Source of the DNA: Lenisia limosa
Lineage: Eukaryota; Breviatea
DNA length: 24,100 nt
NCBI GenBank assembly: GCA_001655205.1
Contig: LPNZ01003357.1
Span: forward strand, 1 to 24,100
Direction: 5' to 3'
Each line of letters begins with the position of its first letter. Position 1 is the first letter of the stretch. Below are positions 1 through 10,800 of this stretch, in pieces. The notes beneath the pieces were generated by a model. It had not been told where the DNA came from, made no database searches, and saw only the letters and a program-made list of their open reading frames with translations. Both the position numbers and the translations under genes were made by a program.

Positions 1-3000
1 CATAGTTGGGGCTCGTCCGGCAGTCTTATTGAGAACTGAATCGGGTCAGAGAATGAATGAAAAGATAAGATATTCAACGGAAGAAAAAACAAATCTTCTC
101 AAACCATGCAGCCAAAGCAGACATATGGTATCTCTCACGATATTTAGTATAACAATGATATTTTCTTGCCCCCATACCTGGTTTCCTGGGTGGAGACTGG
201 AAGGACAAAGATGGCACGGCGCCAGAGAGAGCCAGGGCAGCAATGCGGGCTTTTCTATTGGCTTTTGCTGGCTAAAGTCGTGATGAAGGGCAGTGGTTAA
301 ATCCAAGCGGTTGCAATCAGGTTTCGGAAAAAAAGGAATCTAATAACAATTGTATTTATTGTATGTAGTTTTCCTCTACACAGCGATTCTTGAAGCACCA
401 TACACATACATATATAGTATATATATATGTAATATCTGATATGTCATATGTAATAATGAGGACTTTACTTCAGTTCAAAAAGAAACAGAATTTCTTGATA
501 AAGCATCGAAAACTATCAAATTTTTACGGGTATTTTTTTGGAACAAGGTGAAAACCAAGTATTAATATTGAATAAAATGCTGCCACAAACATCGTCTTTC
601 TCAGATGCTTCTGGTGCCATTGCGACTTGAGCCTACAAGGTGAGAATGCGGCTTGATAGACTAAACTTGGAAGCTTGAATAGGAATTGCAACATCACACC
701 TCTTTGATATTATTAAGAAAAATTACATTGATAAGGTTTATCTTATCAACGCATCCATCTAGAAATACAAAAACAAACGAATTTACTAGGGCTCCGCGCA
801 ATAATTTATTAGTTGCGAGAATGTGAATTGAGACCTATTGTCATGGTTCCATTGCAGACACTTTCATTTCAAATTTTGAAATTAATTTCTTCAAAAAATT
901 AATTGCACAATGTTGTAGAATTTACGAACATCTTATTGCAAGTTCTTTCCCCCACCTTGGATTTCTGAAGGGCTTCCCTCCTAGCTTTCAACCGATCCTT
1001 CAAAGCCGATACCTGGTTCTCATTAGAAGGATAAACAGCCGACCCTGTCCTTAAAAATTCATACCCACCTCTCCCCCATGATAAAAAAACCACAACCCAC
1101 CAGCATGACTTTCTTTGCCGGCGGTTCAGGTTTAACCGGTTGCGGTGCTAATGACGGCAGGGGGGCTGGAACAACTGGGGTTTGCGTCTATTTTGTCTTA
1201 TTTGTTGCGTGTAATACATATTAGTATTATAGGACTTATCAAACTCTATAATGTTTATGTGTTAAAATAGTCCCAGTTATTTCCATTGAGTCGAGTTGCT
1301 CTTTAGAGAATCTTTGATGTAGCATCTTGAAAATATTGTCATGTCTCTTGTAGTTTATGACCGAATCGAGGAGTGAAATAGCATACTGAGGTTTCTTGGG
1401 GGGTGGCCTCGTCATCAGAATCCACCACTGCTCTTGCTTTCTTCACAGACAGGACCCTCTGTGGAGGGTCAATGAGTCACGGCTAGGCAGCTTGAAGGTC
1501 TGACTGCCCTCTACCCACCAGGGGTACCAAATGTGTGATAGAAACTGTCAATCTCCACATATGTATACATTTACACATCAGATAATAATACAGTATGAGG
1601 AACGTCAGCCCAGGCAAACCTTGCCGGATTTCTCTTCCTTTTCGGCTAGGTACTGAAGTGCCAAAAGCTCTTCCTCGTCCATTTCGCGAGGTGACGCGGG
1701 TGCCTGGGTTAGTTAAAGTGATACAACAGTCTCCCACACTCGGGATTATTAGGCCTTTTCTCACCATAAGATCTTCTTCTTCATTGTCATCGAGAGGACT
1801 ATCATCCGGCTTGTCGGAAGCTAACGAACTGGACTGCTTCCGATCATCAATATTACGGTAATCGTCCATATCACTGTCACTGTCGTCGAAGCCGAGAGTC
1901 ATGGAGTTGAAAGCGTTGGGTGTGGGTAGGGGGGTCTACAAGGATGAATTCATTTCATCGGACTTATCATGCCGACCAACAATAGGTTGACACTTTCATA
2001 AAAAGAGGTATGTTGCATGAGGTAAATTCACTCGTGCTAATTTAGTAAAACATATATGCAGACAAAAAACATGGTAATATTATTACTTAAATTGTCAAAA
2101 ATACGCCAAAAGTAATATTATTCGTGAATTTATTTTTATGACAGTATGAGAGGATAATGTGTTTCCAACTTACAGTTTTTTGTGTATCTTGATCAATGAT
2201 TGCGTGGGGTGGAGACGAAGGGGGGGATATAATGGATTCGGTAAGTGGGGAAGAAGGGGCTGAGTGGTGGGAAATGGTGCTTTGTTGTTCAGGATCAGCG
2301 GGCTGGGTCATGGGCTGGGTGAGTGTTGGTGGTGTTGGTGTATTTTCTCTGACGTTTATCTCTTCTTCTTCTACCTTCTTCTCTTCTTCTTCAACCTTCT
2401 TCTCATCTTCTTCAACTGTTTCATTCACACGACTATTTGTTATCTCCACGTTCTCCTCCCCACTTGGCTTACTCACGTCACTGTCCTCACCATCTGCCTT
2501 GGTAAAACAGGCATGTTTCACGTCATCATCTTCATCATCGGAGAGAACCGCTGTGAACAGCGCAGCTGCTGATTTTGTCGCTATTGTGGGAACTGCTCGT
2601 TTCCTACCAAATGTTCGCATGTGACTTTGCTTCCTGATAGGAAAAATGGTTAAAGTACCAAACACGAAAACAATGATACTGGTAAACAAATAAGGGAGCG
2701 TGGGGGGGGGGGGGGGNNNNNNNNNNNNNNNNNNNNNNNNNNNNNNNNNNNNNNNNNNNNNNNNNNNNNNNNNNNTGTTTCAAGATGTTTCACCTCCCAA
2801 ACTTCTCAATTCAAAGTCCCAGTAGGCCAAATATAATATGATATAAGATAGATGACATAATACAACTTTTATTTGGATATTTCAACCAAAATAATAAATA
2901 TGAAGAAGGTGATGGAGAAAGGGAATTAATATGAATCAAGCAACCATTTACGCATCCAAAAATCAAAGTTCATTTCTACGATGATAGCGGTATTTTCAAC

Positions 3001-3127
3001 AATTCAACATCAACAAAGGATGGCAGTCCACACATGGAAGTTTGAGAATTGCACCTAAATCCAATGCCAACCTATAAAGGTCACCAAGAGCAAGTTCTCC
3101 TTCGTTCGGGTCATTATTCCCTTCCAT
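1..3127 (-). CDS. Gene A: acidic disordered protein, 3' end off the window; WAPL-like candidate
   Basis: Exons on the minus strand, 5' to 3': 3072-3127, 2174-2633, 1765-1935, 1620-1703, 1387-1458, 1101-1187, 956-1012, 591-632, 178-271, 1-35 (cut by the edge). Every junction is GT-AG and the phases match throughout; seven of nine introns are phase 0. The protein starts MEGNNDPNEGELALGDLY, then has RKQSHMRTFGRKRA, a Glu/Lys/Val-rich acidic stretch with a repeated KKVEEEE, Ser/Pro-rich linkers, the motif LGFDDSDSDMDD, an acidic helix (DEEELLALQYLAEKEEKSGK) and a basic helix (ALKDRLKARREALQKSK). There is no folded domain, signal peptide or membrane segment. An R-T-[FY]-G-R-K start and an F/L-G-F-D-x-S-D motif resemble the N-terminal part of WAPL cohesin-release proteins, which is disordered; the diagnostic WAPL C-terminal domain would lie outside the window. 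The coding call is good, the name is only a guess. The first exon is the least certain: translation could instead start at Met 2620. Confidence 0.72.
2702..2775. other. Poly-G tract (15 G) and assembly gap
   Basis: A run of 15 G at 2702-2716 is followed by Ns at 2717-2775. It lies in the first intron of gene A (between 2633 and 3072). The junction across it is inferred from matching phase (2 to 1 nt), so an extra exon could be hidden here. Confidence 0.95.
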
Positions 3128-4187
3128 ACTGGCTAGAAGAGGAAAGGGGGGAAATTCAGAAAAAACGCGCGCAACTGAGTGTATCTAATCAAAAGTAATC
3201 AAACTTAATCTGTAGTTTTTGACTACCTTTCATCATTTCCATATGCTAATTATATTATTAGTGTTGTTATATATAATATGAATTAGTAGAGCGCTAGAAC
3301 GCACTCAACTAACTGGGGCCCTCCTGTCACCGTTTTTCGTAATAATTTTGATTGTTTCGATTATACCTTAAAATACCTACTCTTGCAACTTACTTGTCAT
3401 TATTATTAATTTAAACTTCTTAAAAAATGAACTAGATTAGCTACCCTTTTTTTCACGCTCTCCCTGGCAGAAATTCGATGACAGATTTTTTCTGTCTTAT
3501 TATGCTCTTCAAATAGGACCAACCAAACTCTGTATCTACTATTCTATTGTTCTGTGTTTTAATTCTAAATCATATTCAAGAATGAATTGCCAAAACAGCG
3601 TTTCAATGTTTTTTGATCAAGTTGGTAGATTTTGTTCTCTATTCGCGATTCTATGCTTGCTTGTGTTTTCTAATATTTCAGCTCCTGAATGAGAATATAG
3701 TCCTGATGAAGGCTTTGCAAACAATGTCGCCGATAAATCCGTCACCTCTGTATATAGTGTAGGCTAGGGGTATAAAAACAAGTTTATTCCCCTAAGTCTA
3801 GGTGTGATGTTTGATGAACTTCTGTAGATTTTCAAACAATCGCAGTTAGCTCTACCATGTACTCCACTCACTGTTTAGGACCCGAGAAAGACTGGAAGCC
3901 AACTTACTCAGGCTTACAATGATTGGTGATGCTTTGAGTTTGACAGAATGATCATGCTACGTTTCTTTCCACAACCCTCTAAAGCGGAGCCAAAGTAACA
4001 AGATAAGGAACAAAACTGTGTGAGTTGATGTATTTTTGAGTTCATTTACTAAATGCATAATATTGAGACAAGTTTGTAAAAGGGTGTACCTGGATTATAG
4101 CTAAGATTGATACTAGTAGTTCCCTTGACACATAATTACAAATGATACATTGATACACACAACTACACACACACATTAGGGGCAAGG
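3128..4187. other. AT-rich intergenic region between genes A and B
   Basis: About 1.06 kb separates the presumed start of gene A from the stop of gene B, both on the minus strand. It is AT-rich with T-runs and no long open frame. On the minus strand, GT-AAG-type donor signals near 3911 and 3921 follow a short open stretch, but I could not connect it to gene A in phase. It presumably holds the gene A promoter and the gene B terminator; I see no clear motif for either. Confidence 0.5.
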
Positions 4188-7100
4188 CTAGCATGACAGG
4201 TAAGTCCTGCCTCCAGCAACCGCGGCATATGTGGGGTGATACTCTTCAAATTGAAGCGTCAGGCCATCTGGGGTACCCTTGAATCGATAAGACGGGAAAT
4301 GCTGGTCGATATTGTGGGTAACTAACCCGCCAGATAAGCCCCTCACCTGCACTGCTAAATCTGCCCCCGCGAGTTTCGAGAGGCGCGCTACGTCGGCGCC
4401 CTCAATGGAGCCCCCAAAAACCCGTGCCTGGGGGAGGGGGGGGGGGNNNNNNNNNNNNNNNNNNNNNNNNNNNNNNNNNNNNNNNNNNNNNNNNNNNNNN
4501 NNNNNNNNNNNNNNNNNNNNNNCAAACTCTGTGGGTGGGGGTGAAGTGAAGAAAACTGCAATGGATAATTGGCGAAAGGGACAAACCACGAAACAGCTTC
4601 GGCCCCCTTTACATAGTAGAGGGTACTTCCTGTTGAAGTCCAAGAACTCATGCTTTGGTCGAAGGAAAAATGCGTCCCATAGGTAACTTGCTACTCAAGT
4701 TAGCTTCAAGATTTTGGTCACTATTTTCAAAAAAAAAACACAGAAATGCGCTCACCGCACTGGGTGATGGTGTTGTCGCCTTGGTGCTGACTTTTGTTTC
4801 TACCTGAAATCGTCAGAACTGACACATATGTAGAATCTGGGTAAGCACTACTAGTTTAACCGTCTAATAGTGGTCGAGGTTGACAAAATAAACTAGAGTG
4901 TGGATTTGTATCATGCTGTCTCAAAAAGGAGTACATTGGAGCAAATATCATTCATTACATTCGCACGAACCCAAATACCCCCCAAAAACCGTATAGCTTC
5001 ACATTATGCAAAAAAAAAACTAAGCCATTTATACTATATCATAACACTTTGCAACAATCTTTAACCTGACATACCAATTCACCATCATAGTAGAACGATA
5101 TGTTGCCACTTGCGTGGTCGCGGGAAAGAACATAGTGCCCAAGGTCTATACGATGTCAAAAACGAAACCGTACAATTAGAGCTTCACTTCGGTTCGAAAG
5201 AAAAAACCCGCTTAAATATCGATAGTTTTCGGGGATATATCGAAAAATTCAGTCTTTTTTCGAACCGAAGTGAAGCCTTAGGCACAATTGATAATTATGA
5301 AAAATAACCAACAAAATGTGAAAACAGTGTCAGGAATTAAAATTGGTCCCCCGAATAATGAGTTGTAAACCTTTTCACTTTTGGTCAGCATTGGTAGCTC
5401 CACACAAACCTGAAGTTGTATTGACGCTGATTTCAGATGCGTAATAGAGGCCGACCATAGTTCCTGCCTAGAATGTGTGATTACTTACACGAAATACAGT
5501 CAATACGTTCCAAAAGGTTATTATAGTTGACTGTTTCACCAAGTCCTGGAACTAGCCCCGGGTACATTGACACCCGTACAGTCACGTCTTAAAATGGCAC
5601 CGTACAAGTCGGATGCATCCAAATTGCCACGAACACCTTTTGGTAAGTAAATTATCTTTTTCAAAGTTACACTGCGATATTTAAGGTTTGTCAGCTTCAA
5701 CACATCATATTCTTGTTAAGGGGTAGGAGATACTACCTCCAATCCAATTATGTTGAATAAAGTAACAAACAAAAATTCAACAACAAAGACAGAAATGGGA
5801 TGAGCATACCAAGAATATGATGATAATTCACTGACTCTGAACAAGGGAGTACGTTAGCGTAGATCTAGACCGTAAACATTCAGTGGCTAACATCCTTTTC
5901 ACTAAAAGGAGCATGACGAGCTCAAAAAATGAATAAAATAAAACTAAGGTAGTATCTTGCCAAAGACGCACATAAAAATAAAACTGTATCCCCTCTCTCC
6001 AACCTCAATCGTCCAAGAGGCAGTGGATGCAAATGACTGTCCAGAGATGCCCCTATAACTGGCACCGAAAACATGCCCCATTTTTTTGACGGAAAACAGG
6101 GAGGATCCACCGCACATTTCAAGAGTTGAACTGCACAACTGAGGAGTGAGCAGGGTTAATGGCACAACTGAGGAGGGAGCAGGGTTAATAGTACGGCAAA
6201 ATATGAAACACAACAACAATAAAAATGAGGATTTATGTTTCACATGGAAAGCACAACAAAGCCAATCGTTCTTAATTCTATCGTGAAGCAAAAAAGAATC
6301 GGGGCAACAGCAAACCAAATCAGGCTGGTCCACAACTTTGGAAAGAAACAAAGAAATATTGATCCAAATGTGTATCCAAATTTGTAATTGCCAACCTTAA
6401 CTCCGATGAGAGTGCACGTGGGTTCAACCGGCACAACCTCGAGGCCTCCGGGCTGCAGTGTCACCTCCACGTCATTGAAGCCAAATCGGCTCACCTGTCG
6501 CGGTTAAAGCAGGTTATTGTTCCAAAACCTGGCTCGGTCGAAGGATAAAAAGAACCGTAAACGAGTGTCACTTGCGTGATTTAGATTTAGTGTGATAAAA
6601 GTNNNNNNNNNNNNNNNNNNNNNNNNNNNNNNNNNNNNNNNNNNNNNNNNNNNNNNNNNNNNNNNNNNNNNNNNNNNNNNNNNNNNNNNNNNNNNNNNNN
6701 NNNNNNNNNNNNNTCGGATATCTGTGTCAATTTTCTACAACTATAGCCTGCTTTAATGTAATATCCATATTTTTCAGTGGTATTGTTGGAAAGAAATAGG
6801 AATTTATTAAATAATCCCCAAAAGGTTGCTTTCGCTTCCTATCTTAACAAAGGCAATGCTGATAACTCTCGACAGATACTAGATAAGCGAAAAATAAAAA
6901 AGTGACAAGGGATTATGTAACTATGGGAGCTTTCTAAAAAAAAAAAATAATGACACACCCGGTTGGCTTACAATAGCAGTGACGGGAGCAGTAAAAGGGG
7001 TTGTGTCAATGGTGACCCGGGCGGTTCCAGAGTAGGCAGTGAAGCTGGTCAATTTGTTGACTGGATCGTCAGTAATACCACAATTGTTATCTGAAAAAAT

Positions 7101-7649
7101 AGTTGATTCCCAATATCAACCCGAATTGAACCAGTAGCATGTTACTAGGTCATCAAAACCCTCTGGTCCTCATTTTGGAAACATATCTCGTACAACTCAA
7201 TCGACCTCTCTCTCCTCAGCCCACACCTTGTTTTAGGTACGCCTAAACATATGAATTGTAAGAAAAAGAGGCAGAGAGTGGACGCAAAAAAAAATCACAT
7301 TAACAGCCTTCCAAGCCGCGTACCAGGCTAACAGGACTGTCGTCACTAACCGGTGGAGCGACCAATGCTGTAAGCTTGGCGTCGGCTGACATTTCAATTG
7401 CATTGGCTGATGTGCTGGCCTGATGAACACGTTTTCATGATAACATCCTGTCCAATTCCATTCAAATAATACAAAATCTAATATCTAATGAAAAGATATC
7501 ATCTCTAACATTGTTCTGAAAACATTTCATTTCGATGATTGGTGTGAGACGCAGAGAGGGATAATTCCCGTTTTACCCTCATACCATATCAAATATAATG
7601 AGAAAAGCGCCGCAAAAAGAGCGAAGAAAGCGTTGGCGGGACCTAGCAT
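4188..7649 (-). CDS. Gene B: probable secreted protein with a LamG/concanavalin-like segment
   Basis: Minus-strand exons: 7585-7649 (signal-like), 7351-7419, 7227-7242 (16 nt), 6972-7090, 6396-6494, 6004-6138, about 5566-5655, 5410-5467, 5075-5145, 4756-4803, 4613-4690, 4188-4427 (stop TAG). From 7419 to 6004 and from 5566 to 4613 all phases agree. The opening MLGPANAFFALFAALFSLYL is a hydrophobic signal-peptide-like segment, but its donor (phase 2) does not match the next exon (phase 0), so a small exon or another start is missed. The body is rich in Thr/Ser/Val with scattered Cys. LGHYVLSRDHASGNISFYYD followed by GEL matches the strand-turn-strand end of LamG/LamGL jelly rolls (H-x-V-x-x-x-R-D ... 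Y-x-D-G-x-L). The function is unknown; extracellular glycan or matrix binding is inferred only from the fold. Two N gaps (4447-4522, 6603-6713) fall in introns and may hide exons. The last exon is read through a possible internal donor at its CAG-GTGAGG. Confidence 0.65.
4440..4522. other. Poly-G tract and assembly gap in the last gene B intron
   Basis: On the plus strand G-runs at 4431-4446 precede Ns at 4447-4522. On the coding (minus) strand this is a C-rich tract ending in CCCCCAG, the acceptor of the last exon. A further small exon could sit in the gap, because an acceptor-like CCACAG lies just upstream of it. Confidence 0.9.
5172..5288. mobile_element. Family-1 inverted-repeat element, copy 1 (MITE-like)
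   Basis: Two perfect 18-bp arms (5181-5198, GCTTCACTTCGGTTCGAA, and its reverse complement at 5259-5276) flank a 60-bp centre containing AAATATCGATAGTTTTC and a second half with ATATCGA then AAATTCAGTC. ACAATT occurs on both flanks (5172-5177 and 5283-5288), a possible target-site duplication. It sits in a gene B intron (5146-5409) and has no coding capacity. This is the best-preserved copy of the family. Confidence 0.85.
6133..6190. repeat. 29-bp tandem duplication over a 3' splice site
   Basis: Two near-identical 29-bp units (6133-6161 and 6162-6190, one substitution) each hold, on the minus strand, a branch-like TTAAC, a pyrimidine tract and CTCAG followed by TTGTGC. The gene B exon 6004-6138 uses the proximal copy. 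Splicing at the distal copy would put an in-frame TAA four codons into the exon. Confidence 0.85.
6603..6713. other. Assembly gap in a gene B intron
   Basis: 111 Ns without a flanking homopolymer. It lies between gene B exons 6972-7090 and 6396-6494, which join in phase 0 without needing anything from the gap. Confidence 0.95.
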
Positions 7650-7897
7650 GCTGAATCCACCGAGATGCCGACAACTCTTTCTGAGTAGTTCTTTTCTTCT
7701 TTTCAGTTCTGTATTATTCTTCTTTTCCTCTTTTTTTTTCCTTCTGATTCTGCTGATTCTGCGTTTTCCCCCACAATTAATCTCGAATTGATCAAAGATC
7801 AAATATAAGTTAAAAAAAATCATTCTTTTCATTATTACTGTAAAAGAAAAGATTATATATGACCACGTAAAAAAAGTTATTTCATTAGATTGGAAAG
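7650..7897. promoter_or_regulatory. DRC3: Short intergenic region between head-to-head genes B and DRC3
   Basis: Only 248 bp separate the presumed start of gene B (7649, minus) from the DRC3 start codon (7898, plus), so both promoters must lie here or extend into the genes. It contains long pyrimidine-rich tracts on the plus strand (about 7678-7750) and A/T-runs near 7811-7880. I see no firm TATA box or X-box (RFX site). The bidirectional role is inferred from gene spacing alone and depends on the less certain gene B start. Confidence 0.4.
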
Positions 7898-10800
7898 ATG
7901 CCGTCAAATTCGGCTTATGAGCCAACAGAGCCCACAGTTATCGATGATGTTGGCCCTATAACCCTCTTCTTCCCCTTATTGACATATATGTGTAGGAACT
8001 GATCAAAGACGCAATAGTTCTCGCCCCTCGTCCGGCCCCTGTTACAGGAGCTTTCCCCCAACCCTCCCATTCCAACAACGCTGTATGCGATGACTATCGA
8101 CAATGACAGGGTGTTATTGATGGGATTATCAGTAAAATATCAATCCCTAAATGTTTTTTAATTTTGTTATACTTTTTGTTTGAATCAGGTTTTCACTGTT
8201 TAGATCACACCTGAGTACTGCGATGTGCTGCAGTTGAGATTCTCTTTTTGCAGTGAGGGTCGTGTTCTTTCCATTCTGTTTCCATCTTTTATTTTTATCA
8301 TTAGGAGGGAAGCAGAAAATACCCAGTGAATTAATTTTAGCATTTATTTCGAAAATGTTAACATTCAGTTTCATTTGATACGTTTCAATATGATAACCGA
8401 AGCTTTGTAGAAACAGCCTTTTATGATTTCTTGTTTCTTCTCATTTCTATCATTTGATCATTTGATACGTTACAATATGATAACCGGAGCTCTGTAGAAA
8501 CAGCCTTTTATGATTTCTTGTTTCTTCTCATTTCTATCATTTGAATTACTTCAGTCCCCACTTGCTTGTATTTACATGGACCGTGGTAAGTCTTGACCAG
8601 AACAATTGATCAGATTTCTCTTTTGTCGGTCAAGACTTACGACGGTCACTCTATATTTAGAGGTGAGAAATAATACAATGTTATATTTGGCGGAAGCCGC
8701 CCACACCATCACGCTTATAAGAAATTGGATTATAGTGTTACCGTAATTTACAGTACCTGGATAAGTCCTGACCGATTTGCTCTATGATTCCCCATCATTC
8801 AATGAGAACATCGGTCAACACTTATCCCGGTCAATGTATATCATATTTGCTGCGTCCATTGCCACCTCGTTTGCTAATGAAACTTACAGACATCCTGAAA
8901 ATCGACCACCTTGAAGGCTTCAAGGCCCTGACCAAGCTCCAACTGGACAACAATGTGGTGGAGAAGATTCAAGGTCTCGACTGCCTTGAGAATCTGACGT
9001 GGCTCGGTTGGGGGGCTTTTATCATCGCTTCTGCCGTANNNNNNNNNNNNNNNNNNNNNNNNNNNNNNNNNNNNNNNNNNNNNNNNNNNNNNNNNNNNNN
9101 NNNNNNNNNNNNNNNNNNNNNNNNNNNNNAAGAGGTTTGGGAGTGAAAGGTAGCGCAAGCTTCATCTCCTACTTGATTACACACCCGTTTGTCATTTCAA
9201 GATAATTACAGTTTACTTTCGCCTGAGTGTTTGTAAAATCATAGCAGTTTCCCTTATATGAGCAAAACATACTGAAAGATTTTACAATCCAGATTTGAGC
9301 TTCAACCAAATTACAAAGATTGAGGGGCTTTCGAGCCTAAAGAAGTTGACTGACCTTTCTTTGGCCGATAATAGAGTGAGAGGTTGAGAGTGGTTTTGCA
9401 TGTGGAATAAGGGATTGGAGTTGTGTACTTTGACCACATCGTTGTTTTGTTGTTTTCAATGTTTCAAATGTTCACGAAACAGTGTAATATTGTGAAATTT
9501 TCTTCTTGACGCCCTCCCAGATCACCCGACTTGAGGGTCTGGACGGTCTTGAAGAACTGAACTGTTTATCGCTAGCCAACAACCAAATTGCTCATTTGGA
9601 CCAGGTGCGCTATCAGTCTCAAATATCGGCAAGATAATCATATAATATGGTGTCAAGCACGCACACATCATCATATAATATGGTGTCAAGCACACACACA
9701 TCGTGGTCGTTTTTATTTGTTTCCCTTGATTTCTAATGTATATAATATTTCTTGCTCAAAAAAATTTATTATGTGCTTTAATGTAATTTTCCAGGTGATG
9801 AACCTCCGTCAATTCAGCAACCTGCGCACTGTGGCATTAGCTGGCAACCCGCTTGCTCAGGACTCAGAGTATCAAAGGTTGGAGGGGGGGGGGGGGNNNN
9901 NNNNNNNNNNNNNNNNNNNNNNNNNNNNNNNNNNNNNNNNNNNNNNNNNNNNNNNNNNNNNNNNNNNNNNNNNNNNNNNNNNNNNNNNNNNNNNNNNNNN
10001 NNNNNNNNNNNNNNNNGGCACTGCTCTCAAAATGGGGCTCTAATCATATGAACTAGAAAGCTGTAAACTCCCCCCCCGATAATATGTGTGGACCGGCTTT
10101 ATCTCTGCTTCGCCTCTAGGGACCGAAAAAGGGACGGTTTTCTAATAATTACAGTATTTTATCGATATACTATACTAGATATATATAATAAACTAGAATT
10201 TTGGCCTCACAATTTTATCTGTCGGCCAACTGCTTTTTTTGTTTCATAATTTTTCCAATTTTGGAGTGATGGGGTGCGGTGCTGCAAGACGATTGGCCTG
10301 AGCTTTGTTTGTTTTGTTGTTACCAACCCTTGTGTGTTGTCAGCCAACGGAGTTGATTTTGGGCTTTTTTATTTCATAAATTTTCCAATTTTACTCCCCC
10401 CCCCCCAGCTATGTGATGGCGCATGTGAAGCGCATTCGTTACCTTGACTTCCGCCTAGTGGATGATGGTGTCCTCTCACACGCCCGCGAGCAGTACCAGG
10501 GTAAGCATGGTGTAAGTGTAGTAATGATCTCTGTTTGTGTATTATATGATATGTACCATGTGGGGTGAATGAATGTTCATTAATTATGTTGGTCTGTGCA
10601 TCTCATGTTTTTTCTTTTTACAAAACTTTACTTCACTGAAAGAGTTGGATAGCATGTCATAGGTTTGGTCAAATACTATTTTCTTTCTTGATGGACACAC
10701 AAAAATCATCCTATACCACAGCATTATAGCATAAATGGACAACCTTAGCCCCTATTCCATGACACCTTCAGATGAGTTGTTGGAACTGGAGGAGCGAGAA

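Noticed and set aside
2196-2624. 142-codon Ser-rich plus-strand open frame
   Set aside because: Mirror of the Glu/Lys/Asp-rich gene A exon; poly-Ser arises from reading GAA/GAT codons backwards.
5594-5650. Plus-strand ATGGCACCG start followed by a perfect GTAAGT donor
   Set aside because: It lies antisense in a coding exon of gene B, and no downstream plus-strand exon could be found.
7915-8103. 62-codon minus-strand open frame with Cys and Gly
   Set aside because: It is antisense to DRC3 exon 2, which carries the family's N-terminal signature in the other strand and joins in phase.
8147-8374. 75-codon minus-strand open frame
   Set aside because: Antisense to DRC3 exon 3 and intron sequence, Asn/Lys-rich from AT content.
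8784-8889. In-frame N-terminal extension of DRC3 exon 4 starting MIPHHSMRT
   Set aside because: It runs through a family-2 mobile element, and a strong branch point plus TTACAG acceptor sits at 8889; exons 1-3 supply the conserved N-terminus.
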